Below are positions 45,292-53,844 of a DNA stretch of 64,000 nt, one piece after another. Under the pieces are notes generated by a model, which was not told where the DNA came from, did not search any database, and was given only the letters and a program-made list of their open reading frames with translations. The first letter of the stretch is position 1. Every line of letters begins with the position of its first letter. The position numbers and the translations under genes are program-made. The DNA is from Ilyobacter_A sp963668015 (lineage in GTDB: Bacteria > Fusobacteriota > Fusobacteriia > Fusobacteriales > Fusobacteriaceae): assembly GCA_963668015.2 (NCBI GenBank), contig CAXXCR010000010.1, positions 62,001 to 126,000 on the forward strand, written 5' to 3'.

Positions 45292-47872
45292 CTACTGTAG
45301 GTGCCTAACCCTGTACACCAGTTCTCCGTTGCTGAGCTCAACAGCTATTTCGCTGTTTTCCTGTATCTCTCCCCCTAGTAACATCTTAGCCAGTTTTGTT
45401 TCCACTTCTCTTTGTAAAAACCTTCTAAGCGGTCTGGCTCCATAGTGAACATCGTAAGCGGTATCTATTATCTTGTCCACAGCTTCATCGCTGAAATTAA
45501 TTCTAATAAACTTGTCTTGAAGTTTTTCGTTTATCTCTGAGCTTATCAACCTTACTATATGCTTTATATTCCCTTTAGAAAGTGCATTAAATACTATCTG
45601 CTCATCCACACGGTTTAAAAACTCAGGTTTAAACCTGCCTTTAAGCATATCCAACACTGTTTTTCTTGTGTCTTCACTCACATCAGGATCCTGTAGTATA
45701 TACTCACTTCCTATATTTGAAGTCATGATTATAATTGTATTCTTGAAATCAACTATTTTCCCTTTCCCGTCTGTGAGCCTTCCATCATCTAAAACCTGCA
45801 GCAAGACATTAAATACATCTGGGTGGGCTTTTTCTATCTCGTCAAAAAGCAGTACGGAATACGGTTTTCTCCTAACAGCCTCTGTCAACTGCCCCCCCTC
45901 TTCGTAGCCTACATAACCCGGAGGCGCACCTATTAACCTTGTGACTGAAAATTTATCCATGTATTCACTCATATCAATTCTAACCACATTATCCTCGTCG
46001 TCGAACAGGTTGTACGCAAGAGATTTTGCCAGATAGGTTTTACCGACTCCTGTTGGCCCCAAAAACATAAATGAACCTATTGGTCTTTTAGGATCTTTCA
46101 GTCCTGCCCTGGCTCTCAATATAGTGTCTGCCACATACTTTATGGCTTTTTCCTGACCTATTACCCGCTCACCGAGGGCTTTCTCAAGGCCTATTATTTT
46201 TTCCTTTTCACCCTCCATGAGTTTGGATACGGGGATGCCTGTCCATCTGGCCAGTACATCTGCTATCTCAGCTTCTCTAAGTTCCTGCTTCAGAAGTTTC
46301 TTACCGCTTTCCCCTTTTTCAAGCCTCTCTTCTTCGGCTTTTAAGTCTTTTTCCAAGCCTGCCAGTTTACCGTATTTCAGCTCAGCTAATTTATTGAGGT
46401 CATACTCCCTTTCAGCCTTATCTATCTCAAGGTTTACCTTTTCAATCTCTTCTTTTATCTCTTTTATTTTAGAAATTTCAGATTTCTCCAGATCCCATTG
46501 GGCCAGCAATACATCTTTTTTGGAGTTTATTTCAGACAGTTCTTTTTCAAGTGCACCCAACCTCTCTTGAGAAGCTTTGTCCTTTTCCTTTTTCAGTGCC
46601 TGTCTTTCAATCTCCAGCTGCATAGAACGTCTGGTGAGCTCGTCCAGCTCCATAGGCATCGAGTCTATTTCTGTCCTTATCATTGCAGCCGCTTCGTCTA
46701 TAAGATCTATGGCCTTATCTGGGAGCTGCCTGTCGCTTATGTACCTATGGCTGAGGACACTGGCTGAAACTATGGCTGCATCCGCTATCCTGATGCCATG
46801 GAATACCTCGAACTTTTCCTTTAAGCCCCTTAGTATGGAGATGGTGTCTTCTACACTTGGTTCATCAACCAGTATGGGCTGAAATCTTCTTTCTAGAGCT
46901 GCGTCCTTTTCTATATACTTTCTGTATTCATCTATAGTAGTTGCTCCTATTACCCTTACTTCCCCTCTTGCAAGCATAGGCTTCAATATGTTGCCGGCAT
47001 CCATCGCCCCGTCTGTTTTTCCGGCGCCGACGATTGTATGTATTTCATCTATAAAAAGTATAATTCCTCCTTGGGAATCTTCTATCTCTTTCAAAACAGC
47101 CTTTAACCTTTCCTCAAATTCCCCCCTGAATTTAGCACCTGCAATTAGCGCCCCCATATCAAGTGAGAATATGGTCTTTCCTTTTAAATTTTCCGGGACA
47201 TCGCCCTTTAATATTCTTTGTGCAAGCCCTTCAGCGATGGCTGTTTTACCTACACCCGGATCTCCAATAAGTATAGGGTTGTTTTTAGTTCTCCTGCTTA
47301 TTATCTGTACAGCCCTTCTTATTTCGCTGTCTCTCCCTATTATAGGGTCCAGTTTCCCAGCCCTGGCCTCTTCAACCAGATCTCTTCCGTATTTTTCCAA
47401 GACGTCATAGCTCGCTTCAGGGTTTTGAGAGTCCACCTTCTGTTTACCCCTGGTGTTGCTCAACACATTTTCAAACTGTTTTCTGGCTATCCCACGGGAT
47501 TTTAAAAATTTATTTTTGGATAAAAGTGAAAGAAAAAAGATGTTCTACACTTATATAGGAGTCTCCTCTTTTTTTTGCAGCATCTTCTGCATCCAATAAT
47601 ATCCTGTGAGTTTCAGGGTTCAAGCCAAGATTTGACGGTGTCTGAGCTTCCACCTTTGGCATACGGTCTAGTTCAGCACTTAGCTCATCTATCAATCCCG
47701 GGACTTCATGCCCCATCTTCCCAAGTATCTTTGGTATTAATCCGTCTGGTTGACCTATAAGCGCCAAAGCCAAATGCTCAGGTTTTATATCTGTATGTCT
47801 GTATCTTATGGCTAAATTTTGTGCTTCCGAAAGTGCTTCAAGACTTTTTTGAGTGAATTTTTCTTGATTCAT
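45292..47872 (-). CDS. clpB: disaggregating chaperone ClpB, one frameshift
   Basis: Hexameric AAA+ protein that works with DnaK to dissolve aggregates. The N-terminal double Clp repeat (MNQEKFTQKSLEALSEAQ) is followed by the first ATPase with GDPGVGKTAIAEGLAQR, a coiled-coil middle domain (about residues 400-520), and the second ATPase with GPTGVGKTYLAK. The frame breaks near 47536 in a six-base run; deleting one base gives HLFLSLLSKNKFLKSRGIAR and a complete ClpB of about 860 residues. The ATG at 47872 follows GGTGGTAAGG. A CIRCE element upstream puts it under HrcA. Confidence 0.93.
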
Positions 47873-47899
47873 CCTTACCACCTCTTAAAACTTTAATTA

Positions 47900-47926
47900 T
47901 TAGCACTCTGCCTCAGAGACTGCTAA
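47900..47926 (-). promoter_or_regulatory. CIRCE operator of clpB
   Basis: TTAGCACTC, nine bases, GACTGCTAA: one mismatch from the CIRCE consensus, with the symmetry extending to TAATAATT outside. Confidence 0.88.
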
Positions 47927-47933
47927 TAATTAA

Positions 47934-47962
47934 ACTATATCTCTTTTTTCTCTTTATGTCAA
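47934..47962 (-). promoter_or_regulatory. promoter of clpB
   Basis: TTGACA and TATAGT with a 17-base spacer directly above CIRCE. Confidence 0.8.
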
Positions 47963-47970
47963 GTTTTTGA

Positions 47971-48780
47971 TTAGCTTTTTAAAAAGTCCATAAGCGTCTT
48001 ATTGAATCGTTCGGTTTCCTCTATTGTAGGGGCGTGACCACTGCCTTCCATTACAAAAACTTTGGCACCGTTAATATTATTACTTATTTTTTCCACTTGC
48101 CTGAATTTCACCTCGCTGTCGCGGCTTCCATAGATTATGCAAAGCTCTGTATCCGTTCCAGAAAGTTTACTGTAAGTTTTACTGTAACTTTTCAATGTAT
48201 CGCCCAAAAAAAGTGTATACAAAGTTTTTTTCAATACCTCTATATCTTTAAAAAAAAGATTCTCATAATGTCCTGCTTCATCCCCGGTAGTATGAAAAAA
48301 ACTATGAGCCCTTTTCTCTATTATTTTCATAACTATCTTATCAGACAAAAACTTTCCTAAAATTGGAATTTTAACCCCGTTTAACAGAACTGCATATTTT
48401 ATAGGCAGCGCAAAAAAAGGATTTATAAGAACCATTTTTTTTACTTTTTTATGCCCGCTCCCTGCAAAACAAGTACACATAGCCGCTCCGAGGGAGTGCC
48501 CCACCAAATATACACTCTTGTTTGGAAACTTATCCAGAAGTTCCTCGAGTTGATTTACATACAGTTCTCTGTCATATCTGCTATAATCACTTTGCGATGC
48601 TCCCTTACCATACATATCATACCTGAGTACAGAAAATTCTTTGGAAAAAAAATCGAACTGGCGGTCCCATGCCCACATCGGTATACTAAGCCCGTGAACA
48701 AAAACCACAAGCGGTTTATTCCCATTTTCAATATATTCATATTTGGTTTTTCCGCTTTTAAGCTGCACTGTTCCCTGCAT
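47971..48780 (-). CDS. alpha/beta-fold hydrolase
   Basis: A 269-residue cytosolic hydrolase. The oxyanion region is VFVHGLSIPMW, the nucleophile elbow VGHSLGAAM (Ser), the acid IYGSRDSEV (Asp) and the last residue of the triad EGSGHAP (His), so the catalytic set is complete. A helical cap follows the elbow. Resembles monoacylglycerol lipase-like and haloperoxidase-like members; substrate unknown. The ATG at 48780 follows GGGGTG at six bases. Confidence 0.9.
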   Translation of the reverse strand: MQGTVQLKSGKTKYEYIENGNKPLVVFVHGLSIPMWAWDRQFDFFSKEFSVLRYDMYGKGASQSDYSRYDRELYVNQLEELLDKFPNKSVYLVGHSLGAAMCTCFAGSGHKKVKKMVLINPFFALPIKYAVLLNGVKIPILGKFLSDKIVMKIIEKRAHSFFHTTGDEAGHYENLFFKDIEVLKKTLYTLFLGDTLKSYSKTYSKLSGTDTELCIIYGSRDSEVKFRQVEKISNNINGAKVFVMEGSGHAPTIEETERFNKTLMDFLKS

Positions 48781-48851
48781 GTTTTTCACCCCGCTTCATG
48801 ACATATATTTTCTAAAAATTTACACATATCCTTTAAACATCTTTTTACACG

Positions 48852-49209
48852 TTAATTAAGCCGAGTTGTTACCTGTTTAAAAAAGTATTGAATTTGTCGT
48901 ATACCTATAAAACCTTTTTTTGTCACGAATCACACAAATAGGCACGAATTAAAATAAAAAACCTGGGTCACAGAGCTGCACAGAGGAAAAGAGTGAGTTT
49001 CACAGAGAATGAGTACAACCCTTTACTTTTTAAGGTTTTAGATGATTAGTAAGATTAGTGCAATTCGTAACAAAGAATTTTTTTTGATTTCAAGCATCTC
49101 TCTGCCCAACTCTTGTTTTAAACCTTTGTGAAACTCTGTGTCCAAAAAATAATTTTAGATAGATTCAGTAGTTTATAACAAAAATTTAAGCATCAACCTG
49201 AGTTAATTA
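48852..49209 (-). repeat. dispersed inverted-repeat-bounded element, copy D
   Basis: About 358 bp, same orientation as copy C. Ends TTAATTAAGCCGAGTTGTTA and the inverse of TAATTAACTCAGGTTGATGC. Inside: TGTCACGAATCACAC, GGTCACAGAGCTGCACAGAG, then TTTGTGAAACTCTGTGTCC near the right end. Its inverse reads almost like copy A over GGACACAGAGTTTCACA and TTTAAAACAAGAG. The remainder of 48781-49326 holds only the terminator below. Confidence 0.82.
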
Positions 49210-49289
49210 TTACCTGTTTCTAAAACTAACATTGATTTTTAGGCATAAAGTTTCACATAAAATTAAAAACAGCAATAATTAGAAACAAT

Positions 49290-49315
49290 AAAAAAAGGAC
49301 CATTTTAAATGGTCC
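49290..49315 (-). terminator. terminator of the coiled-coil gene
   Basis: AGGACCATTT / AAATGGTCCT with a T-run on the minus strand. Confidence 0.85.
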
Positions 49316-49326
49316 TAAAGATTGTG

Positions 49327-50308
49327 CTATTTAATTTTTCTAAGCTGATTGTATTCATTGTACTTTTTAATGAATTTTTTTACCTGATTTCCTGTAAATT
49401 CTCCTGTCTCTTTTAGACCATTAAAATCAAACTCATCAAGCTGACTCATATGCACTATAGAGTTTTCATCCAAGTATTTGACGAAACTTCTGAATCTGAA
49501 GAACACTTTTGATGCCGTATGCCCTTTTACAAGGTATTCCTGATGTTCGCTTGAGATTTTACCCGCCTTGTAATCCTCATACACCGATCTGGCATTGTCT
49601 CTCTTTACTTCACTTATATCATTTTCAAGAGCAAATCCTCCAAAATCTAAGCTATCCAGCTCATCTACATACGATATCTGACTACCTATACAAGCTTTTT
49701 TGAAATCATCATACTTTCTGGCTTCGTAAAGATCCTTTATCATAAGTCTGTATTTTGCATCTTTCAAGTCAAACGCAGCAAATCCAAAAGATGACTCTAA
49801 ATATGTTATCCGATTATTTTTTTCTTCATTTTCTTTTTTAAGCTTAGCATTTTTCTGTTTTATCAAAGCAAGTTCTTCACTTACCGTTTTGAGGTTTCTC
49901 ACAGTCTGTTCATCAATCCTGTTTTTCTTTGCACTTTCCAATTCTAAACAGACCTTTTTAAATCTATCTTCCAGCCTTTTTTTCTCTTCCACCAAAACTT
50001 CATTCAACTCTTTTACCTTGCTTAGCTCATCTTTAAAACTGTTTTGTGCATCCCCTTCACCTTTGAGAAGCATATCGTTTTTCCTTTTCAATATATCTAT
50101 CTCATCTTTTTGATTTTTTAACTGCCCTTCCAGCCTGAACAGCATCTTTTCATCAACAACTGTCTTACTCTTGTAGTCCTGCATTTCAATCTCTAAAATC
50201 TGGATTTTTTTTATCTTTCTCATGCAACAATGTTTCTAATTCATCAATTTCCTCTAAAAAAGGATTTTCTTCATTTGGCGCTTTAAAAATTTTTTTTAAT
50301 ATAGACAT
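49327..50308 (-). CDS. long coiled-coil protein of unknown function, one frameshift
   Basis: About 326 residues, no family recognised. The start ATG follows GGAGGT and reads MSILKKIFKAPNEENPFLEE. The frame breaks in an A8 run near 50206-50213; removing one A joins LLHEKDKKIQILEIEMQDYK. Residues about 20-160 are near-continuous heptads rich in Lys, Glu and Leu. The C-terminal third is globular, with two similar stretches (YVDELDSLDFGGF and HMSQLDEFDFNGL). No signal peptide, so probably cytosolic; a structural or scaffolding role is a guess. Confidence 0.75.
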
Positions 50309-50450
50309 TCCGTACCTCCAGATTAAAAAAATTTGACATTCAATAAAATTATATGCTATTTTCCGAGAAACTTCAAGTTTTTCAAAACAATTAACAAAAA
50401 TTAATTAATGTAGTATAATTTAAATATGACTAATTTCAAGGAGGTAAACT

Positions 50451-50957
50451 ATGTTTCGTCTAAAATATCTCTTTATATTTATCTTAATCCTGGTGTTTTC
50501 AGGCTGTACTAATCTAAAGATGCTCACAGGTGATTTCGGAAAAACAAAATTTTCCAGTTTGGAAAACATAAACGGTACATATTATAAGTCAGGAACCCCG
50601 TATACTGGTGATGCAGTAACTTATTATAAAAACGGGGGTATTAAGGCAACAGGAGCATTTATCCAAGGAAAATTTCACGGTGACTTTATATCATACTACG
50701 AAAGCGGAAGTCTAAGGTCCAAGATGAAATTTATAAATAACAAACTGGAGGGCCCTCTCAAACAATATTATGAAAGTGGAAGCTTAAAACTCAGCGAAAA
50801 TTATGAAAATGGCGCCCTTAACGGAATAAGTTACGAGTATTATGAAAACGGAAAAGTGAAAAGTGAAATAACCTTTAAAAACGACCATATCATAGGAGAA
50901 GCGGTTACTTATGATGAAGAAGGAGAAGTCATAGAAAGAATTTATTATGGCGAATAA
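50451..50957 (+). CDS. MORN-repeat lipoprotein (YwqK-like)
   Basis: A 168-residue lipoprotein. The signal sequence ends in the lipobox VFSGC, with Cys about residue 20 as the lipid site. Five MORN-like repeats of about 23 residues follow, each with the pattern YYxSGxLKxxxxFxNxxxxGxxxxY (for example YYESGSLRSKMKFINNKLEGP). The pattern matches the YwqK group, often called antitoxins, but no toxin gene is next to it. Start ATG follows AAGGAGG. It precedes the tRNA operon, which has its own promoter. Confidence 0.85.
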   Translation: MFRLKYLFIFILILVFSGCTNLKMLTGDFGKTKFSSLENINGTYYKSGTPYTGDAVTYYKNGGIKATGAFIQGKFHGDFISYYESGSLRSKMKFINNKLEGPLKQYYESGSLKLSENYENGALNGISYEYYENGKVKSEITFKNDHIIGEAVTYDEEGEVIERIYYGE

Positions 50958-50976
50958 AAAAAATTCAAAAAAACTG

Positions 50977-51008
50977 TTGACACCAAAAAAGAATTATGAT
51001 AATATAAT
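50977..51008 (+). promoter_or_regulatory. promoter of the plus-strand tRNA operon
   Basis: Perfect TTGACA, then GATAAT at 15 bases or TATAAT at 20; the better -10 cannot be decided by eye. Confidence 0.5.
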
Positions 51009-51035
51009 TCTTGTCCTGAGGGACATATAGTGATT

Positions 51036-51111
<76 letters not shown>

Positions 51112-51116
51112 TAACC

Positions 51117-51191
51117 GGCCCGTTCGTCTAGTGGTTAGGACTCATGGTTTTCATCCATGCAACAGGAGTTCGATTCTCCTACGGGCTACCA
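51117..51191 (+). tRNA. tRNA-Glu (anticodon TTC)
   Basis: A 75-base cloverleaf with acceptor GGCCCGT, anticodon loop TTTTCAT, T-loop TTCGATT and encoded CCA. Confidence 0.96.
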
Positions 51192-51193
51192 AA

Positions 51194-51269
51194 GGGGATA
51201 TAGCTCAGTTGGGAGAGCGTCGCACTTGCACTGCGAAGGTCAGCGGTTCGACTCCGCTTATCTCCACCA
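51194..51269 (+). tRNA. tRNA-Ala (anticodon TGC)
   Basis: A 76-base cloverleaf with acceptor GGGGATA, anticodon loop CTTGCAC, T-loop TTCGACT and encoded CCA. Confidence 0.96.
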
Positions 51270-51272
51270 TTT

Positions 51273-51349
51273 GCCTAGGTAGCTCAGTTGGCTAGAGCAC
51301 ACGGTTCATACCCGTGCGGTCGATGGTTCGACTCCATTCCTAGGCACCA
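51273..51349 (+). tRNA. tRNA-Met (anticodon CAT), elongator type
   Basis: A 77-base cloverleaf with fully paired acceptor GCCTAGG/CCTAGGC and anticodon loop TTCATAC. The paired first base argues against the initiator. A lysidine-modified Ile tRNA reads the same anticodon and cannot be excluded by eye. Confidence 0.88.
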
Positions 51350-51358
51350 TCTGATAAT

Positions 51359-51386
51359 AAACACCTCAAATGAGGTGTTTTTTTTA
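51359..51386 (+). terminator. terminator of the plus-strand tRNA operon
   Basis: AACACCTCA / TGAGGTGTT with a two-base loop and a run of eight T. Confidence 0.9.
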
Positions 51387-51458
51387 TTTTATACAGGATT
51401 TACCCCCGATATTCGGTATAACTTTTTTAGTTTATTAAACGGATAAGGGGGATTTTTT

Positions 51459-52871
51459 ATGTATGATTATGATTTTATTGTAATTGGCTCCGGTTCTGCA
51501 GGGCTCACCTGTGCTTTTACAGCAAAAGGTTTTGACAAAGCTGTACTTTTAGTGGAAAAAAACAAGCCAGGGGGGGAATGCACCTGGTCCGGCTGTATCC
51601 CGAGCAAAGCCCTTATTAACCTTTCAAAAGAGATCAATATAGCAAAAAAATATGCTGTTTTTCAGGTAGATTCTACAGAGATAATGAAAAAAGTCAGGAA
51701 AATAAGAGAAGAAGTTTACACACATGAATCCCCTGAAGTGCTTAAAGATTCCGGGATAGACTACATACATGGCAGTGCAAAATTTATAGACAAACACACA
51801 TTGAGTATAAACGACAATGAGTACTCTGCAAAAAACATTATAGTGGCAACTGGTTCCTCTCCTCTTATTCCGCCTATAGAAGGTATTGACGGTGTTGATT
51901 ATATAACTAACGAAAACTTTTTCGAACTGGAAAAACTTCCGGAATCGATGACGATATTGGGCGGCGGTGCAATAGGGGTAGAACTTGCACAGGCTCTCAG
52001 CAGGCTGGGAGTAAAGACCAAAATAGTAGAGATGATGGACAGTATTTTGTTCAAGGAAGATGCTGAACTGGTAGAAGCACTCAGTGAAAAATTGGAAGAT
52101 GACGGTGTAGAACTGCTAACAAAAACCAAGGCAGTAAAAGTTGAAAAAAAAGACGGCTCCATTATTGTGCATACGGAAAAAAACGGGGTTTCATCAAGTG
52201 TGATTTCAGATGCACTGCTCGTTGCCGTTGGCAGAAGGCCAAATATAGATGGATTAAACTTAGATTCTGCAGAGATAGATTACAATAAAAAGGGGATAGA
52301 AGTCAACAAACACCTCCAGACTTCACAGCACAACGTTTTTGCTGTAGGAGATGTGGTCGGCCCATACCAATTTTCACATATGGCAAACTACCAGGGGATA
52401 ATTTCTGTACAAAATGCACTTTTCCCCGTTAAAAAGTCCGCTGATTATTCCAATGTAGCGTGGTGCACATTTACGGACCCGGAACTGGCGCACGCAGGTT
52501 TAACGGAAGCCGAAGCAAGAGAAAAATACGAACACATTAAAATATACAATTTAACTGAAGATAACCTGGACAGAGCTAAAGTAAAAAAAGGCGACATATT
52601 TAGGATAAAAATAATCTGCGATGACTCAAAAGAGAACCGTATACTAGGAACTCATATCCTGGCCGAGAGAGCAGGTGAGCTAATCAGCGACGTACAGATA
52701 CTGAGAACTCACAACATGCCCCTGCACGATTTGTCAAGTGTGATATATCCTTACCCGACATATGGAGAAGTATTCAATAAACTGGGCAAGGAAGCCTATA
52801 TAAACAAAGTACTGGCAAATCCATTTATAAATATAATAAAGAACATTAGAAAAAAAGAGAATAAAAAATAG
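51459..52871 (+). CDS. pyridine nucleotide-disulfide oxidoreductase (dihydrolipoamide dehydrogenase-like)
   Basis: A 470-residue FAD enzyme. The FAD site is IGSGSAGLTCAF, the redox-active disulfide is ECTWSGCIPSKA (Cys-X4-Cys), the NAD site LGGGAIGVELAQ and the second FAD site VFAVGDVVGPYQFSH. The dimerisation domain ends YPYPTYGEVFNKL where lipoamide dehydrogenases have HxHPTxxE; the base His is replaced by Tyr. It is therefore closer to the mercuric reductase-like or RclA-like branch than to true Lpd, and no 2-oxoacid dehydrogenase genes are near. Start follows AAGGGGG; own terminator. Confidence 0.88.
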   Translation: MYDYDFIVIGSGSAGLTCAFTAKGFDKAVLLVEKNKPGGECTWSGCIPSKALINLSKEINIAKKYAVFQVDSTEIMKKVRKIREEVYTHESPEVLKDSGIDYIHGSAKFIDKHTLSINDNEYSAKNIIVATGSSPLIPPIEGIDGVDYITNENFFELEKLPESMTILGGGAIGVELAQALSRLGVKTKIVEMMDSILFKEDAELVEALSEKLEDDGVELLTKTKAVKVEKKDGSIIVHTEKNGVSSSVISDALLVAVGRRPNIDGLNLDSAEIDYNKKGIEVNKHLQTSQHNVFAVGDVVGPYQFSHMANYQGIISVQNALFPVKKSADYSNVAWCTFTDPELAHAGLTEAEAREKYEHIKIYNLTEDNLDRAKVKKGDIFRIKIICDDSKENRILGTHILAERAGELISDVQILRTHNMPLHDLSSVIYPYPTYGEVFNKLGKEAYINKVLANPFINIIKNIRKKENKK

Positions 52872-52898
52872 AGGGTTGCTGACCCTCTATTTTTTATT
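52868..52898 (+). terminator. terminator after the disulfide reductase gene
   Basis: AATAGAGGG / CCCTCTATT and T-run, overlapping the stop codon. Confidence 0.87.
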
Positions 52899-52953
52899 CT
52901 CTTTTTTCCCTTTATAAACTTCTAAAGATCATAATAAAAATGCAAAAAAAGAT

Positions 52954-53631
52954 TTAATCAACCAGCCCAGTCTGCACCTCATCAATTAGCTTTTCGGAAA
53001 AATTATTAAACCTCAAAGCCTCTACAAGCTTTTCAAACGGATATTCAAGCTCAATAATTTCAACATTTTCCCTGTTTTCATCTATATCCAATACGGCATA
53101 AGTTGCATTGGGAGAACCGATTTTTGGTTTACCTACACTTCCACAGTTTATCACAAGTTTTCCGTGATGCCTGTAAAAATAAGGAAGATGAGTGTGGGCA
53201 GATACAAGTATATCCGCAGCATCTTCTAAAACCAACTTGTTTGTAAGCTCAGTCCCCTCATGCATATACTCTGTGATCTTTCTGGTACTGCCATGAACTA
53301 GCTTTATACTTTTCCCATACTTCTCAATCTCTATTTCAGCAGGCAGGTTTTTCAGCCACTGCAGGTTTTCATCTGTCAGCACCTTTACATTCCACTCTTT
53401 TGGGCTGCCCTCCCTGACTCTCCCTTCCACTATATCCAGGTCGTTGTTCCCGATTATTGTGGGGATATTATTGGTTCTTATACTATCTATAACTTCATTG
53501 GGAAAACAATGGTATGATGTCAAATCTCCCAAACAGTAAACTTCATCAATGCCCCTCTTTGATATATCCTCCAGCACCGATTCAAGTGCATATATGTTTG
53601 AATGTATGTCCGATATAAATGCGATTTTCAC
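52954..53631 (-). CDS. metallophosphoesterase (YfcE-like)
   Basis: A 225-residue calcineurin-type phosphoesterase. Metal ligands in order: ISDIHSN (Asp, His), LGDLTSY (Asp), GNNDLD (Asn, with Asp), LVHGSTR (His) and SAHTHLPY (His pair). No signal peptide. The nearest characterised relatives act on phosphodiesters or nucleotides; the substrate here is unknown. Start ATG follows GGAGGGAAA. Divergent from the GGDEF/HD-GYP gene. Confidence 0.9.
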   Translation of the reverse strand: MKIAFISDIHSNIYALESVLEDISKRGIDEVYCLGDLTSYHCFPNEVIDSIRTNNIPTIIGNNDLDIVEGRVREGSPKEWNVKVLTDENLQWLKNLPAEIEIEKYGKSIKLVHGSTRKITEYMHEGTELTNKLVLEDAADILVSAHTHLPYFYRHHGKLVINCGSVGKPKIGSPNATYAVLDIDENRENVEIIELEYPFEKLVEALRFNNFSEKLIDEVQTGLVD

Positions 53632-53844
53632 AATTTCCCTCCTGTAACATCTTCATATTATTTAGGTATTTTACAGCTCATTTAAAAATTAGTCAAATTT
53701 ACTTTCAAATTAATTTTTACGGTAATTATGATAGATAAATATTTCCTAACAGGAAAAACTGTATAGTTTTATAATATAATAGTCAAGTGATCGGAATTTT
53801 GTTAATAATTAAATTAACTCTACCTGCTATAAGGAGGGGTAAAC

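Noticed and set aside
46988..47410. Plus-strand frame of 140 codons and several others inside clpB.
   Set aside because: They mirror the ClpB ATPase region, are rich in Ser/Pro and lack ribosome sites: antisense shadows of a well-coded gene.
50451..50957. Toxin-antitoxin module based on the YwqK-like MORN protein.
   Set aside because: It is a lipoprotein with no adjacent toxin gene; the family label alone does not support such a role.
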